Shown here one piece after another: positions 26,965 through 36,081 of a stretch of DNA of 64,000 nt. Origin of the DNA: Paraburkholderia metrosideri (GTDB lineage Bacteria > Pseudomonadota > Gammaproteobacteria > Burkholderiales > Burkholderiaceae); assembly GCF_904848625.1 (NCBI RefSeq), contig NZ_CAJHCP010000001.1, forward strand, positions 434,001 to 498,000, in the 5' to 3' direction. Positions within the stretch are counted from its first letter, which is position 1; the number at the start of each line of letters is the position of its first letter. Below the pieces are notes generated by a model that was not told the DNA's origin, searched no databases, and worked only from the letters and a program-made list of their open reading frames with translations. Position numbers and translations under genes: made by a program.

Positions 26965-27120
26965 AACGCTGGACGATGCCGTGCCTGGGACCAGGGTCAA
27001 CGCTGAAGCGTCAACTCTGGTCGACGCGGTGCATGGGACCAGAGTAACCGCTAAAGCGTCAACTCTGGTCGACGCGGTGCATGGGACCAGAGTAACCGCT
27101 AAAGCGTCAACTCTGGTCGA
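26965..27120 (-). repeat. 48-bp hairpin-forming tandem repeat between ompR and envZ
   Basis: Copies lie at 26965-27012 (degenerate), 27013-27060 and 27061-27108 (identical to each other), and 27109-27120 (partial). Each full unit contains ACTCTGGTC and GACCAGAGT 14 bp apart, a perfect 9-bp inverted repeat, plus a small dyad CGCT-AA-AGCG. In the ompR-envZ transcript each unit would fold as a hairpin. The period is a multiple of three, so frames stay open on both strands. Confidence 0.93.
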
Positions 27121-27140
27121 CATAAAAGATGAGAGCAAAC

Positions 27141-27875
27141 TCAGGCCGCACCGTCGGGGATAAAGACGTAGCCCAGACCCCACACGGTCTGAATGAAGCG
27201 CGGGCTACCCGGGTCCGGTTCGATCAGCTTGCGCAGACGCGAAATCTGCACGTCGAGACTGCGGTCGAAAACTTCGTATTCACGCCCACGTGCGAGCTCC
27301 ATCAGCTTTTCGCGTGACAGCGGCTGACGCGGATGGCGTGCGAACACCTTGAGCACCGAGAACTCGCCCGTGGTCAGCGGAATCTCCTGGCCGGCCTTGG
27401 TGAGCGTGCGAGTGGCGAGATTCAGCGCGAACTCGCCGAACTCGAACACCTCAGTGGTCTCCGACGGCGCGCCCGGCAATTCGGACGGCGACTGGCGGCG
27501 CAGCACCGCGTGAATTCGCGCGACCAGTTCGCGCGGATTGAATGGCTTGGGCAGATAGTCGTCGGCGCCCATTTCGAGCCCGACAATACGATCGACATCT
27601 TCACCCTTGGCCGTCAGCATGATGATCGGCGTGCGGTCGTTGCTGCCGCGCAGGCGGCGGCAGATCGACAGGCCGTCCTCGCCGGGCAGCATCAGATCGA
27701 GCACCAGCAGGTCGAAGCGCTCACGCACCCACAGCTTGTTCATGGACGGCGCGTTCTCAGCAACATAGACATTGAAGCCCTGTTCACCGAGGTAGCGGCG
27801 CAGCAGATCGCGCAGGCGCGGATCGTCATCGACGACGAGGATTTTCGAAGGGTTTTTGGTTTCCATGGTCGGCAT
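27141..27875 (-). CDS. ompR: OmpR-like (RisA-like) response regulator
   Basis: This 244-residue DNA-binding regulator has a receiver domain (about 10-125) with the acidic pair in VVDDD, acceptor D60 in LLVLDLMLPGEDG, and the conserved lysine in YLPKPFNPREL. The OmpR/PhoB winged helix (about 145-240) contains LTTGEFSVLKVFARHPRQPL and RSLDVQISRLRKLIE, ending QTVWGLGYVF. It controls osmotic or acid-stress genes in relatives. The ATG at 27866 is an alternative start. The kinase gene lies downstream beyond the hairpin repeats. Confidence 0.94.
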   Translation of the reverse strand: MPTMETKNPSKILVVDDDPRLRDLLRRYLGEQGFNVYVAENAPSMNKLWVRERFDLLVLDLMLPGEDGLSICRRLRGSNDRTPIIMLTAKGEDVDRIVGLEMGADDYLPKPFNPRELVARIHAVLRRQSPSELPGAPSETTEVFEFGEFALNLATRTLTKAGQEIPLTTGEFSVLKVFARHPRQPLSREKLMELARGREYEVFDRSLDVQISRLRKLIEPDPGSPRFIQTVWGLGYVFIPDGAA

Positions 27876-28104
27876 CTTAGCGCGATTAGAAAGTGGTGCG
27901 CGGGCGCATCATTTCTGGGGTTACAGTCAGTTACAAAATTTACCCGGACTGTGGCACGACGTAAAGCGGCGGCAGGTAGACTCCTTTACTGAATGCGGCT
28001 GTTCGGTGGATACTTCACTCGACTAAAACTCTCGCACCCGGCTAGTTACCGGGGTCTGTATAAGCATTTGAGGTAGCCGGTTGCCGCGCCACGAAGGGAA
28101 CAAC

Positions 28105-28434
28105 ATGAAGGGAGGGGTTTGGCCAAATGTGCGCCTGAGCGTCATTGCACTGGCAGTAGCCGGTACGCTCGCAGGCTCACTGGGACCAACGCTCGCCCAT
28201 GCCCAGCCTTCCGCCGACAGAGCTGCGAGTGAGCGCGCGCCCAGATCGGGCAATTCGCGTGCGAACCACCACAATCTGAATAACGACGAACGTCCTGCAT
28301 CAGACGTGATGTTGCGCACTGCAGTTCCCCCCGATCTTGATCAACGTCGTCGTGACGGTCATATGACGCCCGACGAACGACGCCTATTGCGGCAGCACAT
28401 CGAAGATGCTGTCCGTGAACTTTATAAGCGGTAG
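28105..28434 (+). CDS. Small secreted protein, unknown function
   Basis: This 109-residue protein has a signal peptide (hydrophobic stretch about 9-31, cleavage near AHA^QPS). The mature part is charged and low in cysteine and ends with TPDERRLLRQHIEDAVRELYKR, a helical tail of the kind found in several small periplasmic stress proteins. An AGGGA site precedes ATG 28105. It lies ahead of the DUF1800/DUF1501 pair on the same strand, about 175 bp away, and might share regulation with it. Confidence 0.68.
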   Translation: MKGGVWPNVRLSVIALAVAGTLAGSLGPTLAHAQPSADRAASERAPRSGNSRANHHNLNNDERPASDVMLRTAVPPDLDQRRRDGHMTPDERRLLRQHIEDAVRELYKR

Positions 28435-28608
28435 CTATTTCTGTGCCTGACCTGGGCGCCTGTCTCATGCGGTTCCTTCGCGTGAGAAATTCTGTTTCAA
28501 CTCCACCGTCAACTTCTCTACGCCGTCTGCCGTTGAAGCGTCAGGGCGATACGTGTATTGCTACGTCGACGTTTTTTGCGCGACGTGATCCCACCAGGGA
28601 GATGGACG

Positions 28609-30258
28609 ATGAAGTTGCCGGCGCGTGGTAATCGCGGTCGATGGTTTGTAGCCTCTGCCATGTCATTGAGCGTGGCTTTGGGTGTGAGCTTGCTATGCGA
28701 TTCGTTGGCCTTGGCCGCCCAGCGGGCTGTGCCGGCTACACGACATGCAGCGCATCGCACGGGGGCTAAAGCATTTGCAGCATCGGAGACTTCCGACGGC
28801 GAGCAGACCCTCCTCGACGCCGACGACGCGCGCTTCTTCCTGACGCGCGTCGGCTTCGAACCGGATCGCGCCGAAACTGCGCAATATGTTGGCCTTACCC
28901 GGCAACAGGCAGTCGACAAGGTGCTCGCTTCAGCACGAACCGAGGCGCTCACGCCATCGCCCGATTGGGTGAGCGAACCCATCCCCACACGAGACGCGCG
29001 CAAGGCGTGGACCGCCGATCAGCGTCGGGACGAGCAGCGACTGCGCGCGCAGCGTTACGAAGTATTACGCGCATGGTGGGTGCGTGAGATGTTGGCCACG
29101 CCATCGCCGCTCACCGAGCGCATGACGTTGTTCTGGCATAACCACTTCACGTCGGGGCAGGACAAGGTAGCCTTTCCGCAGCACATGGCACAGCAAAACC
29201 TGCTGTTGCGTCGAGACGCGCTGGGCAATTTCGGCGACTTGCTGCACGCCGTAGCGAAAGATCCGGCGATGCTGCAATACCTCGACGGTGCAAGCAATCG
29301 CAAAGGCCGCCCCAACGAAAATTTCGCGCGGGAAGTGATGGAGTTGTTCACGCTTGGCGAAGGGCATTACACGCAGCGCGACGTATCGGAGGCGGCGCGT
29401 GCCTATACCGGCTGGAGTCTCGATCCCGACACGCAGGCCTACGTGTGGCGCGCGAATCAGCACGACGACGGCGATAAGACCGTGCTCGGTCAAACCGGTC
29501 CGTTCGATGGCGACCAGGTGCTCGACATCCTGCTCGCGAGTCCTGAAACGGCGACGTTCGTGACCACCAGGCTGTGGCGCGAGTTCGTCTCCGATACGCC
29601 CGACCCGCTTCGCATCGCACCGATCGCGCAGCAGTTTCGCGCGAGCCACTACGAGATCAAGGTGGCGCTGCGCGGGCTATTTCTGAGCGATGCGTTCTGG
29701 GACGACGGCAACCGTGGTGTGCTCGTCAAATCTCCGGCGGAATTCGTGGTCGGCACGTTGCGCGCGTTCGATGTGAGCTATGACAACGCTGGGCCGTTCG
29801 TCGCGCAGATGCGCACGCTCGGCGAGAACCTGTTTTATCCGCCGAACGTCAAAGGGTGGCCGGGCGGTACGACGTGGATCAATAGCTCGACTCTGCTCGC
29901 ACGCAAGCAGTTCGTCGAACAACTGTTTCGCGCGACCGAAGCGGCGCCGATGCGCATGAGTCGTCCACTTAACGCGAAGTTCGCGGCGAGTGATGTGACG
30001 GTCGGCATGCAGACAGATCCGCAGCCACCCCATGCCATTGCATCAGCCAAAAGCGCTCGAGGTGGCGTACGCTTTGACATCGATACGTGGCTTGCTCAAT
30101 ACAACACCGCTCCTGCTTTGAAGCCGGGGTTGTCCGCGGAGCTTCAGTTGCAGCACGCGGTCCTGCCGTTCACGCCGGTGGACGCGATCGCAACAGATTC
30201 GACCGCGAGCGCCTATCTGGAAGCGTTGCTGATGGACCCGGCGTATCAGTTGAAATGA
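28609..30258 (+). CDS. DUF1800 family secreted protein
   Basis: This 549-residue protein has an N-terminal signal peptide (hydrophobic about 17-36). The DUF1800 domain carries its usual landmarks: DARFFLTRVGFEP near the start, MLATPSPLTERMTLFWHNHFTSGQDKV, then RPNENFAREVMELFTLGEGHYT and GWPGGTTWINSSTLLARK. The family almost always precedes a DUF1501 gene, as here. The biochemical role is unknown. AGGGAG lies upstream of ATG 28609. Confidence 0.88.
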   Translation: MKLPARGNRGRWFVASAMSLSVALGVSLLCDSLALAAQRAVPATRHAAHRTGAKAFAASETSDGEQTLLDADDARFFLTRVGFEPDRAETAQYVGLTRQQAVDKVLASARTEALTPSPDWVSEPIPTRDARKAWTADQRRDEQRLRAQRYEVLRAWWVREMLATPSPLTERMTLFWHNHFTSGQDKVAFPQHMAQQNLLLRRDALGNFGDLLHAVAKDPAMLQYLDGASNRKGRPNENFAREVMELFTLGEGHYTQRDVSEAARAYTGWSLDPDTQAYVWRANQHDDGDKTVLGQTGPFDGDQVLDILLASPETATFVTTRLWREFVSDTPDPLRIAPIAQQFRASHYEIKVALRGLFLSDAFWDDGNRGVLVKSPAEFVVGTLRAFDVSYDNAGPFVAQMRTLGENLFYPPNVKGWPGGTTWINSSTLLARKQFVEQLFRATEAAPMRMSRPLNAKFAASDVTVGMQTDPQPPHAIASAKSARGGVRFDIDTWLAQYNTAPALKPGLSAELQLQHAVLPFTPVDAIATDSTASAYLEALLMDPAYQLK

Positions 30259-30322
30259 CCCGCCCGGTGGGTCGCCCATCGCAGCGCGACTCACGTCGTC
30301 ACAAGAAAAAACGAGGTGCAGG

Positions 30323-31539
30323 ATGAACCGACGCAGCTTTCTTTCGATGAGCGCAGCCGCCAGTGCAATGTTGTGGTTGCCGCGTGCGTTCGGTGCGCAG
30401 ACGGCATTGCCTGATGGATTGTCGGGTAACGGCTATGACAATCTGCTGGTCCTCGTCGAACTGAAGGGCGGCAACGACGGCTTGAATACCGTGATTCCGT
30501 TTGCCGATCCCGCGTATTACGACTTGCGCAAGAACATCGGCATCAAACGCGAGCAGGCAATTCAACTCGACGAGCGCACGGCGCTGCATCCGTCGCTGCA
30601 TCCGCTCGTGCCGCTCTGGCAAAGCCAGCAACTCGCAATCGTGCAGGGCGTCAGCTATGCGCAGCCGAACCTGTCGCATTTCCGCTCGATCGAGATATGG
30701 GACACCGCGTCGCGTTCCGATCAATATCTGCGCGAAGGCTGGTTGACGCGAACGTTTGCGCAGGCACCGGTGCCAACTGGTTTCGCGGCGGACGGCGTCG
30801 TGATCGGCAGCGCTGAAATGGGACCGCTCGCGAACGGCGCACGGGCGATTGCGCTGGTCAATCCAACCCAGTTCATCAAGGCCTCCCGGCTTGCCACTCC
30901 TGTGTCTTTGCATGAACGAAACCCCGAGTTGGCGCATATTCTCGACGTCGAAAACGACATCGTGAAAGCCGCGGATCGCTTGCGTCCCACGCAAGCTCAG
31001 GTGCCGTTAAAGACGGTGTTTCCTGGCGGCGCGTTCGGCAATTCGATCAAAACGGCGATGCAGGTGCTGGCCGCCGGCGACTCGCCGCAGGCGCAACCGC
31101 AAAGCGGGCAGGGCATCGCCGTGATCCGTCTGACACTGAATGGCTTTGATACGCATCAGAATCAGCCGGGCAGCAGGCCGCGTTGCTCAAACAACTCGCT
31201 GACGGATTCGTGGCGATGAAATCTGCGCTCGTAGAGCTAGGGCGATGGAACGAAACGCTGGTAATGACTTATGCGGAATTCGGGCGACGTCCGCGGGAGA
31301 ATCAGAGCCGAGGTACCGATCACGGTACCGTGGCGCCGCACTTCGTCATGGGCGGCCGCGTGCGCGGCGGTTTGTACGGCGTTCCGCCAACGCTCGCGCG
31401 GCTCGACGGCAATGGCAACTTGCCGGTCGGCGTGGATTTTCGACAGCTTTATGCGACGGTGCTGGGGCCGTGGTGGGGGCTCGATGCGTCGGCCGTTCTG
31501 CAGCAGAGGTTCGAGCCGTTGCCGCTGTTGCGCGTTTGA
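30323..31539 (+). pseudogene. DUF1501 family protein, split by a frameshift
   Basis: The first frame (30323-31219) begins with a twin-arginine signal (NRRSFLSMSA), then DUF1501 motifs LVLVELKGGNDGLNTVIPF, SYAQPNLSHFRSIEIWDTAS and GFDTHQNQPG. Homology then jumps to the +1 frame, which gives ALLKQLADGFVAMKSAL, then WNETLVMTYAEFGRRP, FVMGGRVRGGLYG and the normal C-terminus ending at 31539. One missing base near 31168-31173 (GGGCAGCAGG where GGGCCAGCAGG would restore frame) explains the break. It could be a true mutation or a sequencing error. Confidence 0.85.
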
Positions 31540-31712
31540 CGAGGGCCTGGTCTGCGTGGGCGACTTCGACGCGGGCGCCGGCGCGGCAGACGTGGCGGGT
31601 GATGGCTTGACTGGCCCGATGACGGTGAGGCTCATGCGCGCGTGAATGCGGTGTCGCCGAGCCGTGTCCGAACCAGCGGCGCACCTTCTGGCCGCGCTGG
31701 CGGTCTCCCTTT

Positions 31713-32537
31713 CTATTTGGCGCGCCACGAAATCCAGAGCTTGCGGATCGGCGTCAGTGCAATCTGCTGATGCAGAACCTGGTAGCCGTCGCGCTCGATT
31801 TCATCCAGCAGCGCCAACGCCAAGGCGGCTAGCGCAAGCAGCGTACGCTGCGAACGACGCTCGCAGCCGGGTATCGCATCCAGCGCCTTTTGCAATGCCG
31901 TGCGTGCGCGGGTGGTTTCGAAGCGCATCAACTCGGTGAATGCGTCGCTGTATTTGCGGTTGATCAGGTCGGCGGCGGTGACGTTATAGCGCTGCATTTC
32001 GTCGATCGGAATATAGATGCGCCCGTGGCGCGCGTCATTCCCCGTTTCGACGACGAACTGCGCAAGCAGCAGCGCCTCGCCCAGCGGCGCGGACCATTGC
32101 GCCGACTGCGCGGCGTCTTTTGCCGTGACGCGCGCGATCAGCGCAGCGAAGTTGCCGCCGACGCTGTCTACATAGCGGCGCAGATTCGGATAATCGAGGT
32201 AGCGCGCCTGGTCGAGATCCATTTCGAAGCCGGCGAGCAGCGCCTGCAACGCGGGATATTCCGCTTTCACGTCGGGTAGATAAGCCGCCAGCGCCTTTGA
32301 AACCGGATGCGACGGCGAACCCGAAGCCAGCGCGGCGATCTCGTTTTGCCACCACGCGAGCTTGGTGCGGCCGATGGTGGGATCGCTGGTCTCCTTGACC
32401 GTTTCCTCAAACTCGCGGCGCAACGCGAACAGCGCGGTGAGAAGCGGCTGACTTTTCGCGGGCGCTTGCCGAAGCGCGTAGTAAGTGCTCGATCCGGGGA
32501 GAGCCGCTTTCTGCTGGCAATATTCGTCGAAATTCAC
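31713..32537 (-). CDS. Squalene/phytoene synthase-like protein with altered aspartate motifs
   Basis: This 274-residue protein has the trans-isoprenyl head-to-head synthase fold (FDEYCQQKAALPGSSTYYALR, then TIGRTKLAWWQNEI, MDLDQARYLDYPNLRRYV, then DARHGRIYIPIDEM). The first metal motif, normally DDxxD, reads EExxK (residues 44-48). In the second, E164 and N167 replace the usual Asp and Glu, and D168 is kept. It may therefore be catalytically altered or non-enzymatic, as in the NDUFAF6 branch. I set the start at GTG 32537, because the upstream extension lacks homology. The hopanoid function is unproven. Confidence 0.78.
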   Translation of the reverse strand: MNFDEYCQQKAALPGSSTYYALRQAPAKSQPLLTALFALRREFEETVKETSDPTIGRTKLAWWQNEIAALASGSPSHPVSKALAAYLPDVKAEYPALQALLAGFEMDLDQARYLDYPNLRRYVDSVGGNFAALIARVTAKDAAQSAQWSAPLGEALLLAQFVVETGNDARHGRIYIPIDEMQRYNVTAADLINRKYSDAFTELMRFETTRARTALQKALDAIPGCERRSQRTLLALAALALALLDEIERDGYQVLHQQIALTPIRKLWISWRAK

Positions 32538-32758
32538 TGGATTGGCGTGGTGGGGAAGGGCAGGCGAAGAAGGCGGGCACGGTATTCGTGCGTCGAGCCA
32601 AAAATTGTAGCATCGGCGGTGAGTTGGGAGAGGCCACAGATGCAGACAAGCGCGAATCAATCGGTTAGAATCTCGCGCTTACGCTTTCGGACGCAGGTTG
32701 TTGGTGCGTCTGCAAGCAGGCAGGACATCGGGTGGGACGCACAGCGGCTCGCCCGGCT

Positions 32759-32845
32759 GCGAGGGTGGCGAAATTGGTAGACGCACCAGGTTTAGGTCCT
32801 GACGCCCGCAAGGGTGTAGGGGTTCGAGTCCCCTCCCTCGCACCA
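32759..32845 (+). tRNA. tRNA-Leu (anticodon TAG)
   Basis: This 87-nt cloverleaf includes an encoded CCA end. The acceptor arms GCGAGGG and CCCTCGC pair. The anticodon stem CAGG/CCTG encloses loop TTTAGGT, giving anticodon TAG. The long variable arm (GACGCCCGCAAGGGTGT region) is typical of leucine tRNA, and the T-arm has GGTTCGAGTCC. A TAGAAT -10-like box lies at 32666-32671. Confidence 0.97.
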
Positions 32846-32860
32846 TTTATTTGAAGCGAA

Positions 32861-32896
32861 AAACCCCGTTAAGTCTTTGGACTGACGGGGTTTTTT
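32861..32896. terminator. Terminator after tRNA-Leu
   Basis: AAACCCCGT and ACGGGGTTT form the stem, with inner AGTC/GACT pairing. A T-run follows on the plus strand, and a T-rich 3' end on the minus strand also suits the convergent hypothetical gene. Confidence 0.88.
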
Positions 32897-32947
32897 GTTT
32901 TGGTCCATGGCTCGTTCACCTGCCGGGCAATGCTTGCCCGGCAACGG

Positions 32948-33235
32948 TCACGCGGCCGGTGTTTCCGGTTGCGACGGCGAGCCCGGCAGTTCGGCCTGGG
33001 CCGCGCCTTCGAGGAAGCGACGGGTCGATTCGAAGGCTTGCAGCATCGGATCTGGCCACGGTGTTTGCAGCATGACCGCCTGATGATTTTCAAATGCCGA
33101 CGACAAAAGCTTGACCAGTTCCGGCGAGCGCAGGTGGCGCAGCAGCACACTAACGGCGATTGCCGTCGCCTGGCTGGCGCCGGCGGTTTGAAGTTCCGAA
33201 GCGGTCAGGGCCGCAACCTGTTTATTGATGTCCAC
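32948..33235 (-). CDS. Small hypothetical protein
   Basis: This 95-residue cytoplasmic protein starts at GTG 33235, with an AAGGA site 7 nt upstream. The sequence starts DINKQVAALTASELQTAGAS and is mostly helical, with the stretch SPELVKLLSSAFENHQAVML and a Pro/Glu-rich C-terminus. No signal peptide, metal site or known family is evident. A longer upstream frame (to 33433) lacks protein character. Confidence 0.6.
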   Translation of the reverse strand: MDINKQVAALTASELQTAGASQATAIAVSVLLRHLRSPELVKLLSSAFENHQAVMLQTPWPDPMLQAFESTRRFLEGAAQAELPGSPSQPETPAA

Positions 33236-33905
33236 AGAAACTTCCTTGGATGAAAAGTGGGAGAGTGAAGGCTCGGTGGCCAATCCCGAATTTTGACATG
33301 GTTGGCAGCGCGTCGCGAATCTGACGCCACGGGCATGCGTGGGTGACGGCTTGTGAGTCGTGGAGGAATGACGCCCGTGCTGCTTGCTAGTTGGGTCTGA
33401 GATTTTTGGAGCGGGGCCTGCATGGGATCGCACAGCGCGAGCGCAGCCGGCTGCATGATTGCGCGGCGTACGCCGTACGGCACACGGCGCGACGGCGTTT
33501 TCCTCATTGCGGTGATTGCTCCATTCTGGCCGAGGTCTGCTGGTCTACGAATGTGGTGTGCTGTGGCAGCGAGCGGTCTGGCTTCTCGGGCAAAATGCGA
33601 CGCTGCCGGATGGGTCAGTTCTTCGCGCTGCCTTAAAAACCGTTACCTCTGACACGCCAGATCACTTTAGTTTCGGTATTCTGGATAACCTGCGCCGCGG
33701 CCGCACAGATGGCGCAAGGTGGCGCAGTCGTGATGTTCGGCTTCACCGTCGATATGCTGCTGGCGCTCAGCGCTCATTCGGTTTTTTTTCGACTTGTCAC
33801 AAGCGGCCGATATTGACGCGGCTCGTGCTGCCTGGCGGCTCGGGACGCACCAGCCCACCAGCGGCGTCTCGTACCGTTCCGTCATGTGGTTCTGGAAACC
33901 TGGCA
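33236..33905. other. Gene-poor region, 670 bp
   Basis: It contains the promoter of the small gene ending at 32948 and the run-up to the DUF3999 gene. The DUF3999 frame stays open upstream to 33516, but that leader precedes the clear signal peptide and shows no homology. DUF3999 genes often follow a DUF2339 gene. I looked for a remnant of one in all frames and recognised none. Confidence 0.45.
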
Positions 33906-35384
33906 ATGAAGCATGTGTTGAAACTGACTGGCTGGTGTCTGGCAATGGTGCTCGTGTGGGTCGCGGCGCCAGCCGTCGCGGGCGACAATCTCGCGCCGCG
34001 CGATTTCGCACGACATTTCGTATTGCAACTCGACGACAGCGCTGCGTCATCTTTCAGTATGACGCTGCCGGCGAGCGTCTATGCCGCGAGTCAGCGCAGC
34101 GATCTCGGTGACATTCGCATATTCAATGGGGCGGGTGAGTCTGTGCCGTACTCGCTCGACACGCCACGATTGGCGTCGCGCGCGCTACCCAAAACGCGGT
34201 CGGTGGGTTGGTTCCCGCTGCCGTCGGCGCCGGCCGGCGGCAGCGCTATGCCGACCGGAGTGGCAATCGCGGCCGACGGATCATTGCGGGCAACGGCGGC
34301 TCCGCCGTCTGGCGCTCAACATGTGGCTGACCTGGTCGACCTCGGACGCCTACCGCGGACGGCACAGGTCAGCGCGTTGCTCGTTCATCTGCGGGATGAC
34401 AATTTTCAGGGGCGCGTCACTGCCGAGGCCAGCGACGATCTGCGTCACTGGCAGCCTGCCGGCGACGCGCAACTGCTCAAGGTCAATTACAACGGCGGCA
34501 CCCTGAGTCAGGACCGTATCGAACTGAACGGTGTACACGCACGTTATCTGCGCCTGCACTGGCTCGACGGTACGCCGTATGTCGATTCGATGGACGCGAA
34601 GATCGAGACCGTCGGCGCTGGCTCCGCCCAGACTGTCGACGCGAAGCGGGAGTGGCACGAAGGAATCGTCGCCCGTATGGGCCTGAAGCCGGGCGAGTAC
34701 TTTTTCACAACGGGCGGTTCGTATCCCGTCGACCGCTTACGCCTGACTTTGCCGCAGCCCAACACGGTCGCTCCCGCCATCGTTTATTCAAGAACCGGAC
34801 TGGACGCGCCGTGGCGACAGGTGTCCAGCGAGACGCTTTTCCGTCTGCACAACGGCACGGTGGAGCAGAGCAATGCGCTGCTCGAATTTAAAGCTGATAC
34901 CGATCGTCAATGGCGTGTGGTCGTCGATACACCTAATGGCGGTCTGGGCAACGGGGCGCTGATCGTCGCGGAGGGCTGGCGTCCAGCAACGCTGACTTTC
35001 GTTGCGCAAGGGAGCCCGCCATTCACGTTGGTGGTGGGGCGCGCGGAGGCGGTGCCGGTGGCCGTGGGTCGCAACGCGTTGCCGGTGGATGCTGCGTCGG
35101 CGACCGGGGTCGCGCGGCTGACTAGCGAGCCGCCTGTGGCACAGCCGGCAAGTGCACAATTGGCGGCTAACGCGCCGGACCCGTCGCGCGGCTATTTGCT
35201 ATGGGCTGCCTTGCTGCTGGCCGTGGGTTCGCTCGGCGCGATCGGTTGGCGGATGGCGCGCGGCGCACGCATTCGGACAACTGAAGTGCCGGACGGCTTC
35301 GCCAGCGGTGCTGGATCACTGAGCGCTACGGCTAACGACAATGCAGCGGCCGATGCCGAAGGTTCGGGCGACGTGAAGAGGTGA
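33906..35384 (+). CDS. DUF3999 family envelope protein
   Basis: This 492-residue protein has a signal peptide (about 1-25), a large periplasmic region and a C-terminal membrane helix (YLLWAALLLAVGSLGAIGWRM). The DUF3999 signature is clear at the mature N-terminus (APRDFARHFVLQLDDSA, then SDLGDIRIFNGAGESVPYSL) and in LRLTLPQPNTVAPAIVYSR. The family is usually paired with a multi-pass DUF2339 protein, but none lies in this window. The function is unknown. I chose ATG 33906 for the signal peptide, although its ribosome site is weak. Confidence 0.82.
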   Translation: MKHVLKLTGWCLAMVLVWVAAPAVAGDNLAPRDFARHFVLQLDDSAASSFSMTLPASVYAASQRSDLGDIRIFNGAGESVPYSLDTPRLASRALPKTRSVGWFPLPSAPAGGSAMPTGVAIAADGSLRATAAPPSGAQHVADLVDLGRLPRTAQVSALLVHLRDDNFQGRVTAEASDDLRHWQPAGDAQLLKVNYNGGTLSQDRIELNGVHARYLRLHWLDGTPYVDSMDAKIETVGAGSAQTVDAKREWHEGIVARMGLKPGEYFFTTGGSYPVDRLRLTLPQPNTVAPAIVYSRTGLDAPWRQVSSETLFRLHNGTVEQSNALLEFKADTDRQWRVVVDTPNGGLGNGALIVAEGWRPATLTFVAQGSPPFTLVVGRAEAVPVAVGRNALPVDAASATGVARLTSEPPVAQPASAQLAANAPDPSRGYLLWAALLLAVGSLGAIGWRMARGARIRTTEVPDGFASGAGSLSATANDNAAADAEGSGDVKR

Positions 35385-35571
35385 TTTGGGGTGATTTGCC
35401 CTCGGCGAAGCGTGAATGCGCACGGGTCCCGGGCGCCATGCTCGATCAGCCAACAAACCTGTTCGCAAAGACGCGACCACGTAACGGCGTGGATGGGGAA
35501 AGCAGTTGCTACGCAAAGTGACGGGCGACCCATTGCCGTGCGCGATCCAAGTCGACGCGCGACGACTGCTT

Positions 35572-36018
35572 CTACCGCGCCGACATCGTTTCAATTATTT
35601 TGTCGAGTGCCTCGCCGAACGCGGCCTTTTCCTGTTCGTTGAGGCAATCGAACAGGTCCCCGTTCCATTTCCGGGCAATCGGCATCACCTTCCGAAAAAG
35701 CGCACGGCCTTCCGCTGTCAGCGAGACCAGTACCACGCGTCCATCGTCGGCACTCTGCTGACGTTGAACAAGTCCTTGCTGGATCAGCGCTTCCGCTGCG
35801 CGGCTCGCCTGGCTTTTATCCAGGTTGGCGTGTCTCGCCAATTCCATGATCGAGAACGGTCCGAACGAGCCCACCGACGCAATGACCCGTGCCTCGGGCA
35901 AAGTCACGCCGAGTTTCTCCTGATAGCGCTCGCTGATGCCACGCTCCGCGAGTTTGTTGAGCACATGCAGCCGGTATGTGAGGAGTTGCTCGAGCCCGGC
36001 TTTAACGGAGTCCTTCAT
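35572..36018 (-). CDS. MarR-family transcriptional regulator
   Basis: This 148-residue regulator has the MarR winged helix: recognition region MELARHANLDKSQASRAAEALIQQGLV (about 59-85), then the beta wing QRQQSADDGRVVLVSLTAEG with the conserved DxR, flanked by dimerisation helices. ATG 36018 has a GGGA site at better spacing than the ATG two codons upstream. MarR proteins usually repress a neighbouring gene and release DNA on binding a phenolic ligand. The neighbour starting upstream is the glycerate kinase, in the same direction. Confidence 0.9.
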   Translation of the reverse strand: MKDSVKAGLEQLLTYRLHVLNKLAERGISERYQEKLGVTLPEARVIASVGSFGPFSIMELARHANLDKSQASRAAEALIQQGLVQRQQSADDGRVVLVSLTAEGRALFRKVMPIARKWNGDLFDCLNEQEKAAFGEALDKIIETMSAR

Positions 36019-36081
36019 GGTCATCCCGTGATGAGTGGAGCGGTCGTGGCGCTGCGATTGTTGCCGTAACCGCCCCTCCGG

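Noticed and set aside
26965..27120. CRISPR array
   Set aside because: The repeats are head-to-tail with no unique spacers between them and no cas genes nearby.
26708..27163. Protein-coding gene made of 16-residue repeats across the ompR-envZ gap
   Set aside because: The frame is open only because the 48-bp period is a multiple of three. It overlaps envZ, has no ribosome site, and both strands are equally open.
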